DNA of 64,000 nucleotides from Bradyrhizobium hereditatis (GCF_020329435.1 NZ_JAGKJK010000010.1:248001-312000); one strand, 5' to 3'. Counted from the stretch's first letter, positions 16,868-26,491 are shown. Numbers and translations: made by a program. The notes: generated from the sequence alone by a model not told the origin.

Positions 16868-19002
16868 ACCAGCAGGCGCCCTCCCTCTCCCCGCCAACAC
16901 TGCCGGTAAGCCTTGCAGCGAACCCAAAACTCTCGGCGTGGCTGAAATTCTCGAGCAACGGACAGGTCGCGATCTCACCCGGAAAGGTGGAGATCGGACA
17001 AGGCATCGTGACGGCGCTGGCGCAGATCGCCGCAGATGAGCTCGATATCGATCTGGCTCGCGTGCAGATGGTCCGCGCATCCACCGCCGGCAGTCCCAAT
17101 GAAGGCGTCACATCGGGCAGTCTTTCCATCCAGCAATCCGGCCGCGCGCTGCGCCATGCCTGCGCCGAGGTCCGCCGGATCTTTCTTGAGCAGGCAGCGG
17201 AACGGCTGGGGGTCGATGTCGATGCGCTCGAGATCGAGGACGGCACCATTTCAGGGCCCGGCAATATCAGGACAAGCTACTGGGAGCTCGCAGAAGAAGT
17301 CTCGCTCGATCGCGACGCTACGCCCGGTGTGACGCCCAAGATTGCGACGCGCCGAACGTTGGCCGGAAATTCCGTTCCGCGAATCGACATTCCGGACAAG
17401 GTGTTTGCGCGGCCGCGCTTCATCCATGATCAGGTATTGGCGGGAATGCTGCATGGCCGCGTGCTGCGCCCGGAGAACGCAGGCGCGAAACTTGTCGAAC
17501 TGAGGGAAGATGACGCGCGTTCCGTTGCCGGTTTCGTCGCAATCGTGCGAGACGGCAGTTTTGCGGGAGTGGTCGCCGAAACCGAGCACGGTGCGGAGGC
17601 GGCCCTCAATGCGCTGCGCAAAGGCGCGAAATGGTCCGATGGCGAGCCCCTGCCGGACGAAAGCGATCTCGCCAATTTCCCCAAAGCGCAGCCGTGCGAA
17701 TCCTCTGTTATCAGCAAGAAAACTGCGGCATCGCCCGGCACAGTCGCGCGAACCATCCGGCAGCAATATACCCGCCCCTATATTGCGCATGCATCGATAG
17801 CGCCGTCCTGTGCGATCGCGCAGTGGTCCGGCAACCGCCTCCAAATCTGGACCCACAGCCAGGGCGTCTATCTCCTGCGCACCGATCTTGCGATGGTTCT
17901 CAAGCTGCCCGTCGAAAACATCACCGTCGAGCATATCGAAGGTGCGGGTTGCTACGGGCATAACGCTGCCGACGATGTCGCGCTCGATGCCGCCCTGCTC
18001 GCCAAAGCCGCCGGCGGCCGGCCGGTGCGGGTGCAATGGTCGCGGCAAGGCGAAATGTCGGATGCGCCGTTCGGCGCGGCGATGGCAATCGAGATCGAGG
18101 CCGAGCTTGATGCGCAGGATGAGATCATCGGCTGGCGACACGACATCTGGAGCAACGGCCACGTGGCGCGGCCGGGTCGCGCGGCGCAGCCCGCCTTACT
18201 GGCAGGGTTCGAACTGGAGAACCCCTTTCCACGCATGGTCTCGACCAATCCGCCGCAGGCCAATGGCGGGGGTGGTGATCGTAATTCGATCCCGCTCTAT
18301 GATTTTCCATCCTGGCACATCGAAAGCCACCGCCTGACAACGATGCCTATACGCGTCTCCGCACTGCGGACGCTTGGTGGGCAAGGCAATGTGTTTGCGA
18401 TCGAATCCATGCTCGACGAAATCGCCGTCGAGCGCGGCGAGGATCCGGTCGCGTTCCGGCTGCGCCACTTGCGGGATGAGCGCGCCAAGGACGTCATCCG
18501 CGCCGTCGCAGCCCGTGTCGGTTGGAAGCCGGAGAAGCAGCCCGGTATCGGGTACGGCATTGGCTTTGGCCGCTACAAGAACACCGGCGCCTATTGCGCT
18601 GCGATCGCCGAGATCGAGGGCGCGCAGGACATCCGCGTCAACAAGCTGACGTTGGCAGTCGATGTAGGCGAGGCCATCAACCCCGACGGCGTCATCAACC
18701 AGGTCGAAGGCGGCGCCATTCAATCCACGAGCTGGGCGCTAAAGGAACGCGTCCGCTTCGACCGGCAACGCATCACGAGCACAGCCTGGACGGAATATCC
18801 GATCCTGCGCTTCAGCGAAGTGCCCGATGTCGAGGTTGAACTCATCCAGCGCTCCGACATGGACCCGGTCGGCGCAGGCGAGGCCGCCCACGGTCCGGTG
18901 ACGGCCGCCATTGCCAATGCCGTGTTCGACGCGCTGGGCGTGCGGGTGCGCGATTTGCCGATCACGCGCGACAGACTTATCGCCGCGATGGAATTGACCT
19001 GA
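16864..19002 (+). CDS. molybdopterin-binding large subunit, isoquinoline 1-oxidoreductase-type
   Basis: 712 residues, within family range. It starts without the Tat signal common in this group, so it probably stays in the cytoplasm. Motifs include GKVEIGQGIVTALAQIAADEL (core VEIGQGIVTAL), SGSLSIQQSGRALR, VEHIEGAGCYGHNAADDVALDA (core GAGCYGHNAAD), and GAGEAAHGPVTAAIANA with the catalytic Glu of the GxGE loop. Hydroxylates an electron-poor carbon of an N-heterocycle or aldehyde using water. The electron acceptor is unknown because neither an FAD nor a cytochrome subunit is nearby. Start and stop both overlap neighbours, giving one translational unit with the ModA-like gene. Confidence 0.9.
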   Translation: MNQQAPSLSPPTLPVSLAANPKLSAWLKFSSNGQVAISPGKVEIGQGIVTALAQIAADELDIDLARVQMVRASTAGSPNEGVTSGSLSIQQSGRALRHACAEVRRIFLEQAAERLGVDVDALEIEDGTISGPGNIRTSYWELAEEVSLDRDATPGVTPKIATRRTLAGNSVPRIDIPDKVFARPRFIHDQVLAGMLHGRVLRPENAGAKLVELREDDARSVAGFVAIVRDGSFAGVVAETEHGAEAALNALRKGAKWSDGEPLPDESDLANFPKAQPCESSVISKKTAASPGTVARTIRQQYTRPYIAHASIAPSCAIAQWSGNRLQIWTHSQGVYLLRTDLAMVLKLPVENITVEHIEGAGCYGHNAADDVALDAALLAKAAGGRPVRVQWSRQGEMSDAPFGAAMAIEIEAELDAQDEIIGWRHDIWSNGHVARPGRAAQPALLAGFELENPFPRMVSTNPPQANGGGGDRNSIPLYDFPSWHIESHRLTTMPIRVSALRTLGGQGNVFAIESMLDEIAVERGEDPVAFRLRHLRDERAKDVIRAVAARVGWKPEKQPGIGYGIGFGRYKNTGAYCAAIAEIEGAQDIRVNKLTLAVDVGEAINPDGVINQVEGGAIQSTSWALKERVRFDRQRITSTAWTEYPILRFSEVPDVEVELIQRSDMDPVGAGEAAHGPVTAAIANAVFDALGVRVRDLPITRDRLIAAMELT

Positions 19003-19709
19003 TGGTCAGCCTGAACATCCTGAGCGGCGGTGCAGCGCAAGGCCTGGTGGGCAGCCTGACGCCGGCCTTCAAGGCCCTGACCGGATTCAACATCTCGGGC
19101 GAGTTCGGCGCGGTCGGCGTCATGGCAGACAAATTGCGCCAGGGCACGCCGGCTGACATCGTCATCCTGACCGCGGCCCTCATCGCCAAACTGGCGCAGG
19201 AGAAGCTTGTCGTTGCCGCATCGATAGACGACGTCGGGTTGGTCGAAACCGCCCTCGCCGTTCGCTCCGGCGATCCGGAGGCAGCGGTAAAGGATGCTGT
19301 CGGCCTGCGCCAAGTCTTGCTGGCCTCAGATGCTATCTTCGTGCCGGACACCAAATCGTCGACGGCTGGAATTCACGTTGCAAACGTCCTTCAGCAACTC
19401 GGCATCGCCGATGAGGTCGCCGCCCGCTTAAGAATTTTCCCCAATGGCGCAACAGCGATGCGTGAACTGGCGACATCCGAAGCACGGCGTCCGATCGGCT
19501 GCACGCAATCGACCGAGATCATCAGCACCAAGGGCGTGACCTTGTGCGGCTCACTGCCCCCGGACTGCGAACTTGCAACGATGTACACGGCCGGCATCAC
19601 GACCGCGGCTGCTCACCCGCAACAGGCCCAACACCTGATCGACTTGCTGATCGGTGCCGAACAACATGAACAGCGGACGCGAGCCGGTTTCATCAGCCGC
19701 CGGAGGTAG
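19002..19709 (+). CDS. ModA-like substrate-binding protein without signal peptide
   Basis: 235 residues. The body matches the molybdate-binding (ModA) fold: start LNILSGGAAQGLVGSL, EFGAVGVMADKLRQGTPADIVIL (core TPADIVIL), and later SSTAGIHVANVLQQLG and IGCTQSTEII. Unlike ModA it begins directly at the first beta strand with no hydrophobic leader, so it should stay in the cytoplasm. Its ATG overlaps the TGA of the Mo-hydroxylase large subunit by one base. A role in cofactor or substrate handling for that enzyme is inferred from this coupling; binding of molybdate has not been shown. Confidence 0.82.
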   Translation: MVSLNILSGGAAQGLVGSLTPAFKALTGFNISGEFGAVGVMADKLRQGTPADIVILTAALIAKLAQEKLVVAASIDDVGLVETALAVRSGDPEAAVKDAVGLRQVLLASDAIFVPDTKSSTAGIHVANVLQQLGIADEVAARLRIFPNGATAMRELATSEARRPIGCTQSTEIISTKGVTLCGSLPPDCELATMYTAGITTAAAHPQQAQHLIDLLIGAEQHEQRTRAGFISRRR

Positions 19710-19803
19710 CTTCACCTCATCGTCCAGCTCCTGAACGACACGCCGCGCGCCGCACCAACCAATGCGTGATACTATTTTTGGTTGTCAAAGCACATTCATA
19801 TAC

Positions 19804-19813
19804 TAATATATTA
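19804..19813. promoter_or_regulatory. AT-rich palindrome just upstream of GntR gene
   Basis: TAATATATTA is a perfect 10-bp palindrome ending 13 bp before the ATG, in an AT-rich stretch of otherwise GC-rich DNA. It may be the regulator's own operator. It is short, so chance is possible. Confidence 0.3.
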
Positions 19814-19826
19814 ATCGAGGAAACAC

Positions 19827-20570
19827 ATGCCCGCCCGTGCATCAAAGAAGACGGCACCAACGGTTCGCCGGATTGCGGCCGGTACCCGCCGCAGCGGAAG
19901 ACCGCGCGCGGCGACCGCCGCATCCAGGATCTATTCCGATCTTCGAGCCGAGCTAGTGTCGCTGCAGCGCCGCCCCGGCGAAGCCATCTCGGAGGCGCAG
20001 ATTGCGCTCTCCTACGGCGTGAGCCGTACCCCCGTCCGCGAGGCCATTCTCAAACTATCGGATGAAGGTCTGCTGGAGATCTACCCCCAGTCCGGCATAT
20101 TTGTCTCGCGCATTCCGATCGCAGCACTGCCCGAAGCCATCATCATCCGCAAGGCGCTGGAGGAGACCACTGCGCGGCTAGCTGCGGAGCGCGCAACATC
20201 GAGCCAGATTTTGGCGCTGCAGTCGATCCTGGAACGCCAGCGCGAGGCCAGCGCTGCCGGAGATAGCGACACGTTCCATCAGGCCGATGAGATGTTTCAT
20301 GCTGCGGTCGCTGATGTCGCCGGCTATCCTGGTATCTGGAAGTATATCCAGCAAGTGAAGGTTCACGTCGACCGCTATCGCCGGCTGACCCTGCCCCAGC
20401 GCGGGCGGATCGCAAAGGTGATCGTCGAACACGAGGCCGTTCTGACCGCGATCGAGGCGCATGATGCGGAAGGCGCGAGGCGGGCAATGGAAATTCATCT
20501 CGAGAGCCTTCTCGAGAACATCTCGGCCACCCAGCACATCAATCCGGAGTACTTCGACGAACAACCGTAG
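19827..20570 (+). CDS. GntR-family regulator, FCD type
   Basis: 247 residues, GAGGAAAC upstream of the ATG. After a basic leader (RRIAAGTRRSGRPRAA) the winged helix carries SEAQIALSYGVSRTPVREAIL (core GVSRTPVREAIL). The FCD ligand domain has the metal-site spacing FHQADEMFHAAV, EHEAVLTAIEAHD and EIHLESLL. Such regulators commonly control adjacent organic-acid transport genes; the next three genes form a TRAP importer reading the same way 45 bp downstream. Confidence 0.9.
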   Translation: MPARASKKTAPTVRRIAAGTRRSGRPRAATAASRIYSDLRAELVSLQRRPGEAISEAQIALSYGVSRTPVREAILKLSDEGLLEIYPQSGIFVSRIPIAALPEAIIIRKALEETTARLAAERATSSQILALQSILERQREASAAGDSDTFHQADEMFHAAVADVAGYPGIWKYIQQVKVHVDRYRRLTLPQRGRIAKVIVEHEAVLTAIEAHDAEGARRAMEIHLESLLENISATQHINPEYFDEQP

Positions 20571-20615
20571 AGTCTGGAAAGTCCACAACGATAAACAAAC
20601 GTCAGGAGGAACACC

Positions 20616-21617
20616 ATGAAACGCCGCGACTTCATCAAGTTTAGCGCAGGGCTCGGTGCCGCGATGGCGGCTACGACGCCGCTATCATCAGCATTTGCGC
20701 AAACCAAGATGGTGCTGAAAGCATCGGACGTTCACCCGCTGGGCTATCCGACGGTCGAGGCCGTCGTCCGGATGGGTAAGAAGCTGGAAGCCGCCACCAA
20801 CGGCCGGCTGACGATCCAGATGTTCCCCTCGATGCAGCTCGGCGGCGAAAAGGAAATGATCGAGCAGGCCCAGCTCGGCGCGCTGCAGTTCGCCCGTATT
20901 TCGGTCGGCGCCGTCGGTCCCGTGGTGGATGACGTCAACGTCTTCAACATGCCGTTTGTCTTCCGTAATACAAAGCACATGGAGAAGGTTATCGACGGCG
21001 AAATCGGCGACGAATTGCTGGCGAAGATCTCCGCGAATGAAAAGACCGGCCTGATCGCGCTGTGCTGGATGAACGCCGGCTCGCGCAATGTCTATAACAA
21101 CAAGCGGCCGATACGGACCATCGCCGACCTCAAGGGCCTCAAGGTCCGCATGATGGGCAACCCGCTGTTCGTCGACACGATGAACGCACTGGGCGGCAAC
21201 GGTGTCGCACTCGGCTTCGATCAGGTGTTCAGTTCGATGCAGACGGGCGTGGTCGACGGCGCCGAGAACAATCCACCTTCGTTCATGGCGCAGAACCACT
21301 ATCAGGTGGCCAAGTATTTTACGATGACCGAACACCTGATCATTCCGGAGCTTCTGGTGTTCTCGCGCATCTCCTGGCAGAAACTGTCGCCGGAAGACCA
21401 GGCTCTGATCAAGAAATTTGCGAAGGAAGCGCAGCAGGAGCAGCGCGTGCTCTGGTATGAAGCGGAGAACGCTGCCATCGAAAAGATGAAGGCGGCCGGC
21501 ACCGAGATCATCACCGACATCGACAAGAAGCCGTTCCAGGAAGCCGTCAAGCCGGTTTGGGACAAGTACGGCGCAAAGTATGCCGCGATGGTCAAGCGCA
21601 TCGAAGCCGTCCAATGA
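20616..21617 (+). CDS. TRAP transporter solute-binding subunit (DctP family)
   Basis: 333 residues with a strong site (CAGGAGGAACACC). The twin-arginine-like leader MKRRDFIKFSAGLGAAM ends at AFAQ. The DctP body follows (VLKASDVHPLGYPTVEAV, core ASDVHPLGYPT; GGEKEMIEQAQLGALQFARIS, core GALQFARIS; the Arg of KGLKVRMMGNPLF that clamps the carboxylate; QTGVVDGAENNP). It captures a carboxylate-type ligand in the periplasm for the two permease subunits that follow. Confidence 0.93.
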   Translation: MKRRDFIKFSAGLGAAMAATTPLSSAFAQTKMVLKASDVHPLGYPTVEAVVRMGKKLEAATNGRLTIQMFPSMQLGGEKEMIEQAQLGALQFARISVGAVGPVVDDVNVFNMPFVFRNTKHMEKVIDGEIGDELLAKISANEKTGLIALCWMNAGSRNVYNNKRPIRTIADLKGLKVRMMGNPLFVDTMNALGGNGVALGFDQVFSSMQTGVVDGAENNPPSFMAQNHYQVAKYFTMTEHLIIPELLVFSRISWQKLSPEDQALIKKFAKEAQQEQRVLWYEAENAAIEKMKAAGTEIITDIDKKPFQEAVKPVWDKYGAKYAAMVKRIEAVQ

Positions 21618-21717
21618 GACACCGCTCGCGACCGAGGCGTGGCCGGCGTCTGTTAGTGCCGGTCACGCCTCTTGAGTCTCTTGCGGGATCAAGAACGCTG
21701 TCAGTTCCGAGGTCAAA

Positions 21718-22239
21718 ATGTCCTATTCTGTGGCCGGAATTTTCCGGCGTGTGAACGATGCGGTGTACTGGACCGGCGCCGCGATCGCGTGCGTAGCGCT
21801 CGTCCTGGTCTCGGCGGTGATCCCATGGGCCGTTTACACCCGATACATCCTCAACAGCGCCTCGTCATGGCCGGAACCGATGGCCGTGTTGTTGACCGTC
21901 GGGATTACCTTCATCGGCTCAGCCAACTGCTATCGCCAGCGCATTCACATGAATATGACGGTTGGGACTGACCTATTGCCGCCGCTGCTGCGCCGCGCCT
22001 CGCTGTTCCTCAGCGAAATATTGATGGGCGTGATTGCTATCTTCATGATCGTTTGGGGACTGCGCCTCGTTCGGACCACCTGGGACAATTCGGTGGACGA
22101 ATTTCCGTGGCTTTCGGTCGGCGTCACCTATCTCCCGATCGTGGTCAGCGGCGCCATGATGCTCCTGTTCGTCGTCGAACGCCTGACCATCGGCCCGCCG
22201 CCGCGCGACGGCGCTGATGCTCACGTACCGGTCGAGTAA
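21718..22239 (+). CDS. TRAP transporter small permease (DctQ family)
   Basis: 173 residues with four hydrophobic segments (near residues 17-40, 52-68, 92-111 and 133-152), the DctQ layout. It lies between the binding protein and the large permease, whose gene starts 5 bp after its stop. DctQ supports the large subunit in sodium-driven uptake. Confidence 0.9.
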   Translation: MSYSVAGIFRRVNDAVYWTGAAIACVALVLVSAVIPWAVYTRYILNSASSWPEPMAVLLTVGITFIGSANCYRQRIHMNMTVGTDLLPPLLRRASLFLSEILMGVIAIFMIVWGLRLVRTTWDNSVDEFPWLSVGVTYLPIVVSGAMMLLFVVERLTIGPPPRDGADAHVPVE

Positions 22240-22244
22240 CTGCC

Positions 22245-23534
22245 ATGGATATCGCGGTCCTGCTCCTCAGCATGTGCCTGTTCTTCGCGATTGGCATGCC
22301 GATCGCCTACGCGCTGGCGCTGTCCGCACTTGTCGGTGCGCTCTGGATCGATTTGCCGGTCGGCGCGGTCATGCAGCAATTTGCCAGCGGCGTCGGGAAA
22401 GTCTCGATGTTGACCATCCCCTTCTTCGTACTGGCGGGCGCCATCATGGCCGAGGGCGGAATGGCCAAGCGGCTGGTCGACTTTGCAGCCGTGGTCGTCG
22501 GGTTCACCCGCATCCGGGGCGGTCTCTCGCAGGTCAATATCCTTGCGACCACGATCATGAGCGGCATCTCCGGATCGTCGGTCGCCGACACCTCCGCCAT
22601 CGGATCGGTGATGATACCGCAGATGGCCGCCAAAGGCTATCCGCGGGTGTTCGCGACCAACGTGACCATCAGCGCTTCGCTGCAGGCCATCATTGTCCCG
22701 CCGAGCCACAACTCGGTGATCTATTCGCTGGCGACTGGCGGCGTGGTGTCGATAACCAGCCTGTTCCTGGCCGGCGTGCTTCCCGGCCTGCTGCTCGGCT
22801 TTTCGCTGATGGTGCTCTGCCTGTTCTATGCTTATCGTGACAAGCATCCCAAGGGGGAGCCTGTGCCGATCCGACAGGCGCTCAAGATGCTCGGCGACGC
22901 CGCATGGGGCATCGTGACGCTGGTCATCGTTCTCGGAGGCATACTCACCGGCGTCTTCACGCCGATCGAGGCTGGCGCGGTCGCCTGCGTCTGGGCGTTC
23001 TTCGTCACCATGTTCATCTATCGCGACTACAAATGGTCCGAGCTGCCATTGCTGGTCTACAAGACGCTGCAAACGGTGGCGATGGTGCTGACGCTGGTCG
23101 CGACCGCGTCGTGCTTCGGCTATGTCGCCGCGCTGATGCAGATGCCAGCGAAGATGACCGAATTCTTCGTCGCCACATCGAGCAACAAATACGTGCTGCT
23201 GATGTGGCTGAACATCATGCTGCTGGTTCTTGGAACGGCGCTTGATCTTGCTCCTCTGCTGCTGATCTGCACCCCGATCCTGCTGCCGGTGGTGAAGAGC
23301 TTCGGCATCGATCCCGTGCATTTCGGCATCGTCATGCTGCTCAATCTCGGCATCGGCCTGCTGACGCCGCCGGTAGGGACGACACTGTTCGTCGGCTGTG
23401 CCATCGGCAAGGTTTCGGTCGACGAGGTAATGCGCGGTATCTGGCCGTTCTACTACGTGATGTTCACGGTGCTGATGATCGTGACCTACGTACCCTGGCT
23501 GTCGCTGGCGCTGCCAAGGGCGTTCGGATTCTAG
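22245..23534 (+). CDS. TRAP transporter large permease (DctM family)
   Basis: 429 residues, almost entirely hydrophobic with about a dozen membrane segments. Family motifs include the N-terminal FAIGMPIAYALALSA, SGISGSSVADTSAIGSVMIP (core GSSVADTSAIGS) and GLLTPPVGTTLFVG near the end. It is the ion-coupled translocation subunit. Together with the two preceding genes the importer is complete and looks intact. Confidence 0.93.
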   Translation: MDIAVLLLSMCLFFAIGMPIAYALALSALVGALWIDLPVGAVMQQFASGVGKVSMLTIPFFVLAGAIMAEGGMAKRLVDFAAVVVGFTRIRGGLSQVNILATTIMSGISGSSVADTSAIGSVMIPQMAAKGYPRVFATNVTISASLQAIIVPPSHNSVIYSLATGGVVSITSLFLAGVLPGLLLGFSLMVLCLFYAYRDKHPKGEPVPIRQALKMLGDAAWGIVTLVIVLGGILTGVFTPIEAGAVACVWAFFVTMFIYRDYKWSELPLLVYKTLQTVAMVLTLVATASCFGYVAALMQMPAKMTEFFVATSSNKYVLLMWLNIMLLVLGTALDLAPLLLICTPILLPVVKSFGIDPVHFGIVMLLNLGIGLLTPPVGTTLFVGCAIGKVSVDEVMRGIWPFYYVMFTVLMIVTYVPWLSLALPRAFGF

Positions 23535-23563
23535 CAAACGCAGTTCGCGTCAGGAGACTCCGT

Positions 23564-24250
23564 ATGAAGATCATCGACCTCAGCCGCGAGCTCTATCACC
23601 GTACGCCGAGCTATCCCGGCCACCCACCCGTGATGCATGGCGTTTGGAAGACTCACGAAGAATCCTTCGCGGAGTCCGGCAATGTGCACGGGCTGGCGTC
23701 TATGTTCATCTCCATGGTAGACCATGCCGGCACCCACATCGACGCGCCCAGGCATTTCGGCAAGAGCGGCATATCCATCGATCAGTATCCGCTCGAGAAA
23801 TGCATCGTGCCGGGCATCTGCCTCGACCTGCGCCACATCGCACCGTGCGCCGAGATCACGCCTGCCGATTTGGAAGCCGCGGTGAGGAAGGCCGGCGTGC
23901 CGGTGCCGAAAGGCGGCACCGTCCTGCTCTGCACCGGTCATCACGAGCGAACATTCCCCCACAAGGAATATTCAACCGACAATTCCGGTGTGAACGTCGC
24001 GGCCACCGAATGGCTGGCGCTGCAGGGCATCGTGCATTTCGGCATCGATTCGATGCGGCCGGGCCCCGAGGGCAAGGTGAACGCGCTCGTTCACAAGGCC
24101 TGCCTCGACCTCGACATCACCCATATCGAGAGCCTGTGCAATCTCGAAGCGTTGCTGGGGCATGGCCAGTTCACTTTCATCGGCCTGCCGATGAAGTGGC
24201 GCGGCGGGACAGCGTCGCCAATCCGTGCCGTGGCGGTGTTTGATATGTGA
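23564..24250 (+). CDS. cyclase family protein (kynurenine-formamidase-like metal hydrolase)
   Basis: 228 residues; CAGGAG before ATG 23564. It has the metal-binding signature HAGTHIDAPRHF at about residue 50, the HxGTHxDxPxHF pattern of the cyclase/KynB fold. The second segment is LLCTGHHERTF. Relatives hydrolyse N-formylkynurenine, cyclic amides or esters. Situated 29 bp after the TRAP permease genes, it probably acts on the imported compound soon after uptake. Confidence 0.88.
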   Translation: MKIIDLSRELYHRTPSYPGHPPVMHGVWKTHEESFAESGNVHGLASMFISMVDHAGTHIDAPRHFGKSGISIDQYPLEKCIVPGICLDLRHIAPCAEITPADLEAAVRKAGVPVPKGGTVLLCTGHHERTFPHKEYSTDNSGVNVAATEWLALQGIVHFGIDSMRPGPEGKVNALVHKACLDLDITHIESLCNLEALLGHGQFTFIGLPMKWRGGTASPIRAVAVFDM

Positions 24251-24292
24251 AAGCAAGCAAGCCCGGCCGCGTTGTCGCGGATAAGAAGCAGC

Positions 24293-25027
24293 TTATTCCC
24301 CCTCACTCCCGGATCCCGCTTCAGCGAGATCACGAAGCGCCTCGGCATTCAGCACGACGATGGCACCATGCTCGAGGCGCACCCAATCGCGGTTTGCCCA
24401 GGCGCGCAGCTGCTTGTTGATGCTCTCCCGCGTCATGCCGACCATCTCGCTGATCTCCTGCTGGGTGATCGCGATGGTTCGACCCGGCTGCGCCGGCTTG
24501 TGTTTTTCGGACAGGCGTAGCAATGCGCTCGCCAGCCGTCCGGGCAGGTTCTGCAGTATAATCTGCTCGACCTGGTCGCTGGTCCATCGCAACCGCTCAC
24601 AGAGCAATTCGATGAACTTCATCGCCAGCGCCGGCTGCTCCTTCACGAAAGGAATGAATTCGCGCCGGTCGATGACGAACAGCTCGCAATTGGAGTTTGC
24701 AATCGCGTCGGCCGAGCGGGCGCCGCCGTCGAGCAGCGCGATTTCGCCGAAGATTTCTCCTGGCTCGATGATATTCAGAATCGCGCTACGGCCATCGGGC
24801 GAGGAAATGCTCATCTTCACGGTGCCCGAGATCACCGCATACAGGCTGTTGCCGGGATCTCCCTTGGAGAACAGCGTGGCGCCCCGCTTCAACGTGGCGT
24901 GTTTCGCATAACGGCAGAGTTGCTCGAACGCCTCGGGCTCGAGGTCAGCAAAAAACGGGTGCTTGCGCAGCACCGACAGCTTGCCGTTCGAAAATCCGTG
25001 AGCTTCACCCGTCCTTTGTTGAGGCAC
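24293..25027 (-). CDS. Crp/Fnr-family transcriptional regulator (no Fnr Cys set)
   Basis: 244 residues from GTG 25027. The cyclic-nucleotide-binding beta-barrel covers roughly residues 20-140 (PGEIFGEIALLDGGARSADAIA, core FGEIALLDGGARSAD). The C-terminal HTH is ITQQEISEMVGMTRESINKQL (core EMVGMTRESINKQL). No N-terminal Cys cluster is present, so it is not an oxygen sensor of the Fnr kind. The barrel keeps the GExA...RSA signature of cAMP binders, but ligand binding was not tested. Convergent with the cyclase gene. Confidence 0.88.
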   Translation of the reverse strand: MPQQRTGEAHGFSNGKLSVLRKHPFFADLEPEAFEQLCRYAKHATLKRGATLFSKGDPGNSLYAVISGTVKMSISSPDGRSAILNIIEPGEIFGEIALLDGGARSADAIANSNCELFVIDRREFIPFVKEQPALAMKFIELLCERLRWTSDQVEQIILQNLPGRLASALLRLSEKHKPAQPGRTIAITQQEISEMVGMTRESINKQLRAWANRDWVRLEHGAIVVLNAEALRDLAEAGSGSEGE

Positions 25028-25087
25028 GACGTCAAACTCCAGGGAACAGGGGTTGCAGCCCTTCCGTAATCAAGGCCGGCCGGCTTT

Positions 25088-26491
25088 TCAACCGGAAAGC
25101 GCGGCACTGCGTCGATTTAGCGGCCGAAAAATGAAGATGGCCGCCAGCATTAACGCACCGATAACCGTGGAACCAGCGATCAGATAGTACAGCCAATCTA
25201 GCTGCGCGACGGGCTGTTGCAGCAACAACCATCCACCAATCAACACTATAACGGCCCTGGACAGGCTCACAAGCAACGGAGTGCTGGCCCGCCCCCATCC
25301 TTGGTAGGCAGACAGCAGCACGACCGAAACGGCCATGAACCCGTAGGCCACTCCTGTCACTTGGAAGTAGTCGGATGCCGCGGAAACGGCCTTCTCGGCG
25401 TCGGTAAACAGGCCAGCGATCGACCGACCTGAGATTGCAACACCGAGCCCCATCGCCGTGAACACGGAAGCAGCCAGCGCACACGAGACGAAAGTCACGC
25501 GACGCGCCCGCTCAAGGAGGCCCGCTCCGACGCAAGCCGCTACCATCGTCGTCGTGCCCACCCCAAAGGCGAGTACCAGAGACGAAATAAGAAGTTCGAC
25601 GCGGGAAGCCAATCCGTATCCGGCCAGCGCCTCGACCCCGAAGCGAGCGACATATGCCGTGATCGCGATCAGAGCGACGTTGGTGACCAGTATCTGCATC
25701 GATGACAGAGATGCAACCTTAAGAATACGAGATAAGAGGTCCCAACGGAGTCGAAAATTCGCGAAGGTGAGATGGATGGGACTTTTGGCGGACTGCAAAT
25801 GGATCAACATTCCGACGACGCCAAGCGCGTAATAGCTCAACATCGCGATCGCGGCGCCTACTATCCCAAGTTTGGGAATCGGTCCCCATCCAAATATCAG
25901 AATCGCGAAAAGCGGGAGCGTAGCGGCCGCGCGCAAAATGGTGATGCGAACTGTCGTTTTCATGTCTCCGGTGCCCCGGATTATGGCGGTCAGGCTACCG
26001 AGAAGCCAAAGACTGACCGAGCCACCAAATACGACATTGGAGTACGCCAACGCTTGCTTAAGAGATTCGTCCCTTGCTCCTAACGCACCGAAGATCACTG
26101 GTCCAAGACCAAGCAGTATCCCGGCCGAAACTGCACCAAGGATCAGCGAAAGCAGGATCGCATGCATCGCAAGCGTCTCCGCTTCCGAAGATCTTCCGGC
26201 GCCCAACGCCTGAGCTACCGCGGACGATATCGCGCCACCCATAGCAATGGTGGTCACTGCAACAAATAGCGTAACGAGCGGCGCAACGACACTTATTCCC
26301 GCAAGCGCGTCGATGCCAAGACGGCTGAGGAAAAAAATCTCGATAGCTGCTACTGCATTTTGAACCAGAATTTGAACGAAACTGGGCGCGGCGAAACTGA
26401 GCAATACAGCCGGAATTGAGCCCTCGAGTGATCGCCGGATGTTCGTGTTCTGGGGCTTAGGCGCTGCGACAGCAACCGAAGTACTCTTCAT
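25088..26491 (-). CDS. MATE-family efflux transporter
   Basis: 467 residues with about twelve hydrophobic segments in two similar halves, typical for MATE exporters (start IPAVLLSFAAPSFVQILVQ, second half beginning near SMQILVTNVALIAI). Proteins of this family expel cationic drugs or metabolites with Na+ or H+ antiport. Ends 60 bp before the Crp-type regulator gene (same strand), and is divergent from a small unknown gene. Substrate unknown. Confidence 0.88.
   Translation of the reverse strand: MKSTSVAVAAPKPQNTNIRRSLEGSIPAVLLSFAAPSFVQILVQNAVAAIEIFFLSRLGIDALAGISVVAPLVTLFVAVTTIAMGGAISSAVAQALGAGRSSEAETLAMHAILLSLILGAVSAGILLGLGPVIFGALGARDESLKQALAYSNVVFGGSVSLWLLGSLTAIIRGTGDMKTTVRITILRAAATLPLFAILIFGWGPIPKLGIVGAAIAMLSYYALGVVGMLIHLQSAKSPIHLTFANFRLRWDLLSRILKVASLSSMQILVTNVALIAITAYVARFGVEALAGYGLASRVELLISSLVLAFGVGTTTMVAACVGAGLLERARRVTFVSCALAASVFTAMGLGVAISGRSIAGLFTDAEKAVSAASDYFQVTGVAYGFMAVSVVLLSAYQGWGRASTPLLVSLSRAVIVLIGGWLLLQQPVAQLDWLYYLIAGSTVIGALMLAAIFIFRPLNRRSAALSG

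Noticed and set aside
22221..23537. 438-codon open frame on the minus strand
   Set aside because: It is exactly antisense to the DctM permease, with unnatural His/Gln/Arg composition.
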